Source: Neisseria brasiliensis
GTDB lineage: Bacteria; Pseudomonadota; Gammaproteobacteria; Burkholderiales; Neisseriaceae
Direction of reading: 5' to 3'
DNA length: 64,000 bases
NCBI RefSeq assembly: GCF_009671065.1
Contig: NZ_CP046027.1
Span: 62,001 to 126,000, forward strand
The position numbers and the translations under genes are program-made. The notes beneath the pieces were generated by a model. The model was given only the letters and a program-made list of their open reading frames with translations, ran no database searches and was not told where the DNA came from. Within the stretch, counting starts at the first letter, position 1. Each line of letters opens with the position of its first letter. Positions 24,843 through 31,384 of the stretch are shown one piece after another.

Positions 24843-26510
24843 TTAAGCCGCTTTAAACGGCGTCAAATCCAATACTTCGTCATACATATCCGTTAATTCC
24901 GGCTGATGGCTCACAATCACTACTGTGGTATGCGGCAACCGTGCTTTAAGCAAATTCAGCAAGTGGCGCGCCGACTTCATATCCAGCGCCGATGTGTTCT
25001 CATCCAAATACAGATAATCCGGCTGCGTGAGTAAAGCGCGGGCAATGGCAATGCGCTGCTGTTCGCCTACAGATAAGGTCTGCGCCCAATTTTGCGCAAT
25101 GTGCAGATGGTTTTGCCATTTTTCCAAACCGACATCAACAAGCAACTGCTGATAAACAGGGTCATCATGGCGTTGGTGCGACGGATAGCTGATGATATCA
25201 GCCAAGGTACCGCTGCCCAAATAAGTACGCTGCGGCAACAACAAACTACTGCCCTTCGGCGCCTGCCAGTTACCGTCATAATCTGCCCATAAACCACCAA
25301 TGGTGCGCAACAGTGTTGATTTACCCAAACCGCTTTCACCGGCCAATTGCGTCCATTTTTGCGTGCTGACATTGGCTGCTACATTACACAAAATCGGTTC
25401 ACCGCTTGGGGTGTAAATATTCAAACCATTGATGGCAAGGGAGTCAGCTTGAGGCGGTGTTTTATCGTTGGCCTGCTCTTTTAAGATGTTTTCACGGAAT
25501 TGGTACAAACGCTGCACCGTTGCGCTCCATTCCGGCAGAATGGTGTAGGCAAACACAAACCAGCTCAATGAATTAAACACCGCCGAGAAAGCGCTGCGAA
25601 TCTGCATCAAGCCACCTAACGTAATGGCTTTGGCCATAAACAGCGGCACACTTGCCAACACCGGCAGCATTAAGGGAAAACGGTCGTAACCGGTGGTAAA
25701 GAAACCAAGATTACGCTCGCGGTTCATCAAAGCGCGCCAATTGTTGATGATTTCGTTAAACTCCTGCCGTAAGGTTGTGTGTTCACGCGCCTCACCGTGA
25801 TACAGCGCAATTTGCTCGGCATGATCATTTTTACGCACCAGCGAAGCACGGAAATCAGCTTCAAATTTTTGTTGACGGTAATTCAGTGCATGCAATTTAC
25901 GGCCGATGATTTGCGTGAACATACTGCCCAATAAGGCATACACCACTGCAATCCAAACCAGATAGCCGGTTACCGTGATGTTGTGCCCCATAATATGAAA
26001 AGTGTGCGTGCCGGATAGCCGCCACAAAATCGCAATAAATGAATAAAGCTGCGCTAAATTAGTTAGCAAAGAAATGAACAGCTCAATCGTGCGCGACACA
26101 AAAATATTCACGTCTTCGGCAATACGCTGGTCGGGGTTGTCAGTGGTCTGCTTCAAAGCAATGCGGTAATAAGCGCGCTTGTGCAACCAATTGGCCAGTA
26201 AACGCTCGGTCAAATGTGTGCGCCAGCGGATAATCAATAGCTTACGCAGCCACGCCCGATAGACAGCAGCCACCACAAAAATCGCTACATAAACCAAATA
26301 TTCTTGAATTAAAACATAGAGTTCTTTTGCTTTAAAGGCTTCTAAGGTATCGTAAAAAGACTTGCTCCACTCATTAATACGGACATTGATTTCCACCACA
26401 CCAAACCCGAGTGCAACCAAAACAATCAGAATCAGCCACGAAAGCAGATTGTCTTTGCGAAACCAGTAATCTTTGAGAAACTAATAGAATTGTTTGAGAA
26501 TCGTCAACAT
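24843..26510 (-). pseudogene. SbmA/BacA-YddA-type ABC transporter (fused permease-ATPase) with an amber codon near the start
   Basis: About 555 codons, the length of E. coli YddA (561). Six membrane helices (about 20-320) precede an ABC ATPase with Walker A GESGLGKST, signature LSVGEQQRIAIARA and Walker B YLYLDENTSALD. From the ATG at 26510 the frame reads MLTILKQFY and then TAG (26481-26483) before FLKDYWFRKDN, a conserved N-terminal cytoplasmic segment. A TTG at 26420 could start a form lacking about 30 residues, including part of the first helix. The family imports peptides or exports substrates; in the Fus system the homologue FusD is thought to move proteolysis products. Confidence 0.75.
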
Positions 26511-26531
26511 ATTATTGCTATAAAACTTGTA

Positions 26532-26550
26532 GATAAAAATGAATATTAAC
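26532..26550 (-). promoter_or_regulatory. Weak Fur-like box upstream of the ABC transporter gene
   Basis: GATAAAAATGAATATTAAC matches about 13 of 19 positions of the Fur consensus, 22 bases before the ATG. It could be chance in AT-rich DNA. Confidence 0.25.
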
Positions 26551-26590
26551 CGCGGATTATACACGCTTAAAATTTGTTGTTTGATGTAAT

Positions 26591-26628
26591 TTTTCAGACG
26601 GCATATTATTTGATAGGCCGTCTGAAAC
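26591..26628. repeat. Mixed-dialect DUS inverted pair
   Basis: TTTTTCAGACGGCAT (AT-form) pairs with TAGGCCGTCTGAAA (AG-form) upstream of the pseudouridine synthase gene. Confidence 0.6.
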
Positions 26629-26661
26629 GCTGTTTCTCACGCAGCGTGGAAAGCACGTTAA

Positions 26662-26670
26662 TGCTATAAT
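26662..26670 (+). promoter_or_regulatory. Extended -10 promoter element of the pseudouridine synthase gene
   Basis: TGCTATAAT, a perfect TGnTATAAT, lies 28 bases before the ATG at 26699. Confidence 0.55.
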
Positions 26671-26698
26671 TCGGCAATATTTTTTAAAGTGAAAGACC

Positions 26699-27439
26699 AT
26701 GGAATCCACCAACGAACCCATGCGCCTGTCGAAACGCATGGCGCAACTCGGTCTCTGCTCGCGCCGCGAAGCCGACAGCTACATCGAACAAGGCTGGGTC
26801 AAAGTCAACGGCCAAACCGCCGTGCTCGGCCAAAAAGTGACCGAAAGCGACCGCATTGATTTAAACAAACTGGCGCATGAGCAGCAGGCAAACCGTGTGA
26901 CGATTTTGCTGAATAAGCCGGTGGGTTATGTCAGCGCGCAAGCGGAAAAAGGCTATAAAGCAGCGGCTGAATTGATTACTGCCGAAAATCAATGGGAAGG
27001 TGACGACAGCCGCATTGCGTTTAGCGAGAAACACAAATTCGGCCTCGCCCCTGCCGGACGTTTGGATATTGATTCGGTGGGTTTGCTGGTGTTGACACAA
27101 GATGGCCGCATCGCCAAGCAACTAATCGGTGAAACCAGCAACAGCGAAAAAGAATATTTAGTGCGTGTACGTGGCAAGCTGGATGACAAAGGCTTGGCCT
27201 TACTCAACCACGGCTTGAGCTTGGATGGTGAAAAGCTGCGCCCAGCAAAAGTAGAATGGCAAAATGAAGACCAACTGCGCTTTATTTTGAAACAAGGTAA
27301 GAAACGCCAAATCCGCCGTATGTGCGAGCTGGTGGGTTTACGCGTGGTCGGTTTGAAACGTATCCGCATGGGCAAAGTGAAATTGGGCAAACTGCCGCCG
27401 GGTAAATGGCGCTATTTGAAAGCCAATGAATCGTTTTGA
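26699..27439 (+). CDS. rluF: RsuA/RluF-family rRNA pseudouridine synthase
   Basis: 246 residues. An N-terminal S4 RNA-binding domain (MRLSKRMAQLGLCSRREADSYI, residues 8-60) is followed by the synthase domain with the catalytic aspartate in GRLDIDSVGLLVLT and the C-terminal QGKKRQIRRM motif. The best fit is RluF, which modifies 23S rRNA near position 2604, but RsuA or RluE cannot be excluded by eye. It has its own extended -10 promoter and a perfect DUS terminator. Confidence 0.8.
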   Translation: MESTNEPMRLSKRMAQLGLCSRREADSYIEQGWVKVNGQTAVLGQKVTESDRIDLNKLAHEQQANRVTILLNKPVGYVSAQAEKGYKAAAELITAENQWEGDDSRIAFSEKHKFGLAPAGRLDIDSVGLLVLTQDGRIAKQLIGETSNSEKEYLVRVRGKLDDKGLALLNHGLSLDGEKLRPAKVEWQNEDQLRFILKQGKKRQIRRMCELVGLRVVGLKRIRMGKVKLGKLPPGKWRYLKANESF

Positions 27440-27452
27440 TTCAATGACATGA

Positions 27453-27492
27453 ATCAGGCCGTCTGAAATATTGAATATTTCAGACGGCCTGA
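27453..27492 (+). terminator. Long inverted DUS pair after rluF
   Basis: ATCAGGCCGTCTGAAATATT and ATATTTCAGACGGCCTGAT leave almost no loop, a 19-pair stem. Confidence 0.75.
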
Positions 27493-27536
27493 TACCTTTG
27501 TAAAACTCAATTTAAACCAAGAAAACTATGCTCGTC

Positions 27537-27556
27537 ATTCCCGCGTAGGCGGGAAT
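27537..27556 (+). repeat. dRS3 repeat unit
   Basis: ATTCCCGCGTAGGCGGGAAT, an exact ATTCCC-N8-GGGAAT neisserial dRS3. These are known targets of filamentous MDA phage integration; no phage is present here. Confidence 0.9.
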
Positions 27557-27609
27557 CCAGTACGTCAAACTGCTGATATAGTTAATATTTCTGAATCCGA
27601 TAGTCCTAG

Positions 27610-27629
27610 ATTCCCGCCTACGCGGGAAT
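27610..27629 (-). repeat. dRS3 repeat unit, inverted partner
   Basis: ATTCCCGCCTACGCGGGAAT, reverse complement of the unit at 27537, 53 bases away. Confidence 0.9.
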
Positions 27630-27700
27630 GACGGTTTAAAGATTTCTAAAAATTGACTAGTCTCGCAAAGATCTCGGCCTGATTCTATTCATTCCCCAAC

Positions 27701-27735
27701 AAAAAAGCCGTCTGAAAACAATTCAGACGACTTTT
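27701..27735 (-). terminator. Imperfect inverted DUS pair after adh
   Basis: AAAAAAGCCGTCTGAA and TTCAGACGACTTTT, with one change in the right arm. It closes the minus-strand alcohol dehydrogenase gene. Confidence 0.65.
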
Positions 27736-27756
27736 AATCTTCATAAATAAGTCAGA

Positions 27757-28797
27757 TTAATGCTCGTGACCGCAAGCGCATTTCATGTCAATTACCATGC
27801 GGCCGGTAATTTTACCTTCACGCATTTCTTGGAAAATCGCAGGCGCTTCATCCAAATCACGCAATTGTACTTTTGGTACCACCAAACCTTCGGCACCGAA
27901 TTGGAAGGCTTCAGCCAAATCTTGGCGCGTACCCACCAAAGAGCCGACTACTTCGATACCGTCTAATACCAAGCGCGGAATCGACAAATCCATAGACTCT
28001 GGTGGCAAACCGATAGCCACCACGCGGCCACCGGCACGCACGGCATTGACGGCAGAATTAAATGCAGCGGAAGAAACGGCCGTCACAATCGCGGCATGCG
28101 CGCCACCGACTTTTTCTTGAATCACTTTGGCTGCGTCTTCTTTTTGCGGATTAATCACCAAATCAGCGCCGCTTTCTTTGGCAAATTCCAGTTTGTCATC
28201 ATTAATATCGATGGCAATCACATGCGCGCCAAATACTTTTTTCGCGTATTGCACACCCAAGTTACCCAAGCCGCCAGCACCATATACGGCAATCCATTGA
28301 CCCGGACGCACATTCGATACTTTCACACCTTTATAAGTGGTCACACCGGCGCAAGTAATCGAGCTGGCTTGCGCAGGATCCAAACCATCCGGCACTTTCA
28401 CCGCGTAATCGGCAGTAACGATACAGTGTGTCGCCATGCCGCCATCTGCAGTATAACCGGCATTCAATACAGTACGGCACAAAGTTTCACGGCCGGTATT
28501 ACAATATTCACAAGAACCACAGCTTTCAAACAGCCACGCGATACTCACACGGTCGCCGACTTTCAAGCTTTTTACGTCATCAGCTACTTTGCTGACTTTA
28601 CCGATGCCTTCGTGACCCAAAACACGACCCGGTTTTTCGCCGTAATCACCCGCAGCAACGTGCAAGTCAGTATGACACACACCGCAATATTCAATTTCTA
28701 CCAAAGCTTCGCCCGCTTCCAATTCGCGGATGTCGCGCTCTACAACTTCTACATCACCTTCAACAGCTTGATTCACTACCACTGCACGCATTTTCAT
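27757..28797 (-). CDS. adhP: Zinc-dependent alcohol dehydrogenase (AdhP type)
   Basis: 346 residues from MKMRAVVVNQ, chosen over an upstream start because a GGAGTG ribosome site sits just before it. GVCHTDLHVAAGDY and GHEGIGKV hold the catalytic zinc ligands, CGSCEYCNTGRETLC the four-cysteine structural zinc, and GAGGLGNLGVQYA the NAD-binding Rossmann loop. The His-rich tail CACGHEH is unusual. It oxidises short primary alcohols or reduces aldehydes. The gene is divergent from an aldehyde dehydrogenase, so together they could take ethanol to acetate. Confidence 0.92.
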   Translation of the reverse strand: MKMRAVVVNQAVEGDVEVVERDIRELEAGEALVEIEYCGVCHTDLHVAAGDYGEKPGRVLGHEGIGKVSKVADDVKSLKVGDRVSIAWLFESCGSCEYCNTGRETLCRTVLNAGYTADGGMATHCIVTADYAVKVPDGLDPAQASSITCAGVTTYKGVKVSNVRPGQWIAVYGAGGLGNLGVQYAKKVFGAHVIAIDINDDKLEFAKESGADLVINPQKEDAAKVIQEKVGGAHAAIVTAVSSAAFNSAVNAVRAGGRVVAIGLPPESMDLSIPRLVLDGIEVVGSLVGTRQDLAEAFQFGAEGLVVPKVQLRDLDEAPAIFQEMREGKITGRMVIDMKCACGHEH

Positions 28798-29248
28798 AGT
28801 AACACTCCTTGTTTGGCTTAACTGATAGAATGGTATTTCATTGCAATAACGGGATGCACGCATTCAATCATACATGAACAAACCATACACATGATGATTT
28901 CGCTCGTTACATCACGATTTAAGTATGTACTTCAAAATTAGTTCCGTCAAGCTGCATCGTATTGAATTTATTAAAATTTGTTATAACATAACATATTTAT
29001 TGATGTATTTTCCAATCGAACAAGCAACTGATTATATTTAAATAAAATTTATTTTTTCATACGGCCTCAATCCCTGACCAATTGATTTTATTGAATTAAT
29101 TGATTTTCTTCCGCATTCTTTCGCTTTGTTAATTCATATTTCTTTGCATTTTTAACGCTTGAACTCAATAGCAAAAAATACTATGCTAGCCCTTAAGCGT
29201 TTCGCTTACAGTCAACTACAACTGCTAAAAAATACAGGAGACAGCAAC
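28798..29248. other. AT-rich divergent promoter region between adhP and the aldehyde dehydrogenase gene
   Basis: 451 bases with no gene. It contains long A/T palindromic stretches around 28970-29000 and the aldehyde dehydrogenase promoter at 29159-29187. Confidence 0.5.
29159..29187 (+). promoter_or_regulatory. Putative sigma-70 promoter of the aldehyde dehydrogenase gene
   Basis: TTGAAC, 17 bases, TATGCT, about 60 bases before the ATG at 29249. Confidence 0.5.
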
Positions 29249-30730
29249 ATGGCAAAAGATTTAAACGTTTTTGACAAAGAATACGGCTTATTAATCAACG
29301 GCGAATGGACCAAGGGAAGCGAAGGTAAATTATTGACTTCCACTAACCCGGCCAATGGCGAAGAATTGGCTAAATTCGTTGATGCCAGCGATGCTGACGT
29401 AGATGCCGCCGTTGCCGCCGCCCAAGAAGCATTCAAAACCTGGAAAAAAACCACCGTTACCGAACGCGCCGCAATCTTGAACAAAATCGCCGACATCATT
29501 GATGAAAACGCCGAATTGTTCGCCCTGCAAGAAACCCTCGATAACGGCAAACCAATCCGCGAGACCCGTGCTGCCGACATTCCGTTGGCTTCCGATCATT
29601 TCCGCTACTTTGCCGGTGTGATTCGCGGCGAAGAAGGCACGGCCACCCAATTGGACGAAGAAGATTTGTCGCTGATTTTGCGCGAGCCAATCGGCGTAGT
29701 TGGTCAAATCATTCCGTGGAACTTCCCATTCTTGATGGCTGCTTGGAAAATCGCGCCTGCATTGGCGGCCGGTTGTACCATCGTATTGCACCCTTCTTCC
29801 AGCACTTCACTGAGCCTGCTGTCTTTCGCGCAAAAAGTGAATGATGTGTTGCCAAAAGGCGTGTTCAACGTGATCACCGGTAAAGGTTCGAAATCCGGCG
29901 AATACATGCTGCATCACAAAGGCTTCAACAAGCTGGCCTTTACCGGCTCGACCGAAGTCGGCCGCCGCATCGGTATCGCAGCTGCAGAAATGTTGATTCC
30001 GGCCACTTTGGAATTGGGCGGTAAATCAGCCAACATTTTCTTCGACGACATGCCGTTTGACAAAGCGCTTGAAGGTGCGCAAAAAGGTATTTTATTCAAC
30101 CAAGGCCAAGTGTGCTGTGCCGGTTCGCGTATTTTCGTGCAAGAAGGTATTTACGACAAATTCGTTGAAGCTTTGGCAGAAGAATTCAAGAAAGTCAAAG
30201 TCGGTCTGCCTTGGGAAGACGATACCCAAATGGGCGCGCAAGTCAACGCCGGCCAATTGGAAACCATTTTGAAATATGTGAAAATCGGTGAACAAGAAGG
30301 CTGCCGCATCATTACCGGCGGTAAAAAAGCCGAAGGCGATTTGGCCGGCGGCGCATTCTTGGAGCCAACTTTGATCGAAGCCAAAGACAACGATGCCCGC
30401 GTTGCCCAAGAAGAAATCTTCGGCCCGGTAGCGACTGTCATCAAGTTCAAAACTGAAGAAGAAGTCATCAAAATGGCCAATGATTCAGAATACGGCTTGG
30501 GCGGCGGTGTTTGGAGTAAAGACATCAACCGTTGCTTGCGCGTATCACGCGCCTTGGAAACCGGCCGCGTCTGGGTAAACTGCTACAACCGCCTGCCTGC
30601 ACACGCACCGTTTGGCGGCTACAAAACTTCCGGTATCGGCCGTGAAACCCACAAAATGATGTTGGCTGCTTACACTCAAGTGAAAAACATCTACATTTCT
30701 ACCCGCGAAGAGCGCGAAGGCATGTATTGA
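29249..30730 (+). CDS. NAD-dependent aldehyde dehydrogenase
   Basis: 493 residues from MAKDLNVFDK, preceded by an ACAGGAG ribosome site; the open frame extends 30 codons upstream without support. IIPWNFPF and FTGSTEVGR form the NAD site, LELGGKSAN carries the general-base glutamate and GQVCCAGSR the catalytic cysteine. The closing segment FGGYKTSGIGRE is family-typical. It resembles the AldB/AcoD class that oxidises acetaldehyde to acetate, and its divergent adhP neighbour supports that substrate. Confidence 0.93.
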   Translation: MAKDLNVFDKEYGLLINGEWTKGSEGKLLTSTNPANGEELAKFVDASDADVDAAVAAAQEAFKTWKKTTVTERAAILNKIADIIDENAELFALQETLDNGKPIRETRAADIPLASDHFRYFAGVIRGEEGTATQLDEEDLSLILREPIGVVGQIIPWNFPFLMAAWKIAPALAAGCTIVLHPSSSTSLSLLSFAQKVNDVLPKGVFNVITGKGSKSGEYMLHHKGFNKLAFTGSTEVGRRIGIAAAEMLIPATLELGGKSANIFFDDMPFDKALEGAQKGILFNQGQVCCAGSRIFVQEGIYDKFVEALAEEFKKVKVGLPWEDDTQMGAQVNAGQLETILKYVKIGEQEGCRIITGGKKAEGDLAGGAFLEPTLIEAKDNDARVAQEEIFGPVATVIKFKTEEEVIKMANDSEYGLGGGVWSKDINRCLRVSRALETGRVWVNCYNRLPAHAPFGGYKTSGIGRETHKMMLAAYTQVKNIYISTREEREGMY

Positions 30731-30751
30731 TTTTCCATGATTGATTGAATG

Positions 30752-30784
30752 AGACCGTCTGAAAGATAATCTTTCAGACGGCCT
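30752..30784 (+). terminator. Inverted DUS pair after the aldehyde dehydrogenase gene
   Basis: AGACCGTCTGAAAG and CTTTCAGACGGCCT with one mismatch, followed by TTTT. Confidence 0.65.
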
Positions 30785-30814
30785 TTTATCATTTCGCTCT
30801 TTAAACTCATCAAT

Positions 30815-30857
30815 AACAAAACCGCTGTTTCTGCCTAAGCAAAACAGCGGTTTTGTT
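30815..30857 (-). terminator. Perfect 16-pair intrinsic terminator of dnaX-ybaB
   Basis: AACAAAACCGCTGTTT and AAACAGCGGTTTTGTT flank an 11-base loop, 26 bases past the ybaB stop. It may also back up the aldehyde dehydrogenase terminator. Confidence 0.85.
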
Positions 30858-30882
30858 ATTTTTGAGCAAACCCTTTGGCCGA

Positions 30883-31218
30883 TTAACGGAAAAAATCACC
30901 CATACCGGCCGGCAAACCTTGGGTAAACGCGCCCATGGTTTTGTTGCTGGTTTCTTCGGCTTTGGCAGACGCATCGTTTACTGCGGCCAAAATCAAATCT
31001 TCCAACATTTCTTTGTCATCAGCCGCTTCTTTAATCAAGTCTTCGCTGATGTCGAGTTTGCGTACCACATGCGCACAAGTCATGGTTACTTTCACCAAAC
31101 CGTTGCCCGCTTCGCCACTCACTTCGGTTTCAGCCAATTTGGCTTGGGCTTTTTTCATGTTTTCCTGCATTTGTTGGGCTTGCTTCATCAGCCCTCCTAA
31201 TCCGGCTTTTCCGAACAT
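30883..31218 (-). CDS. ybaB: YbaB/EbfC nucleoid-associated protein
   Basis: 111 residues. The N-terminal helix MFGKAGLGGLMKQAQQMQENMKKAQ and the central VSGEAGNGLVKVTM are diagnostic of YbaB/EbfC, small dimeric DNA-binding proteins. It lies downstream of dnaX on the same strand, the widely conserved dnaX-ybaB arrangement. The recR gene that often follows is absent here. Confidence 0.95.
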   Translation of the reverse strand: MFGKAGLGGLMKQAQQMQENMKKAQAKLAETEVSGEAGNGLVKVTMTCAHVVRKLDISEDLIKEAADDKEMLEDLILAAVNDASAKAEETSNKTMGAFTQGLPAGMGDFFR

Positions 31219-31315
31219 CGTATGCTCCTAATTTGCGTGTATGAGAAAATTATTCAAGGCGAATCCTATCAGGTTTTGCCCCTGCTTGCACGGGCTAATG
31301 ATGAAATAGGATTCA

Positions 31316-31361
31316 AGGCCGTCTGAACGTATATTTCCGACAATCGGTTTCAGACGGCCTG
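31316..31361 (-). terminator. Wide-loop inverted DUS pair between dnaX and ybaB
   Basis: AAGGCCGTCTGAAC and GGTTTCAGACGGCCT flank an 18-base loop. It could reduce read-through into ybaB. Confidence 0.5.
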
Positions 31362-31384
31362 ATTCAAGTATTGATTCCTTAGTA

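Larger units (their letters stand above)
27491..27676. repeat. Composite repeat: degenerate MITE ends around a dRS3 pair
   Basis: GATACCTTTGTAAAAC at the left and TCTCGCAAAGATCTC at the right are decayed versions of the MITE ends. Between them lie two dRS3 units in inverted arrangement. The same architecture occurs at 61.6 kb. Confidence 0.65.

Noticed and set aside
27537..27629. dRS3 pair as possible evidence of an integrated filamentous phage
   Set aside because: Only about 53 bases separate the two units and no phage gene is present; this is an empty site at most.
28096..28821. 241-codon plus-strand frame opposite adhP
   Set aside because: It is a shadow of the alcohol dehydrogenase frame, with repetitive Thr/Phe/His composition and no ribosome site.
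29159..29248. 30-residue N-terminal extension of the aldehyde dehydrogenase
   Set aside because: The stretch contains the likely promoter (TTGAAC/TATGCT), and a good RBS lies just before the ATG at 29249.
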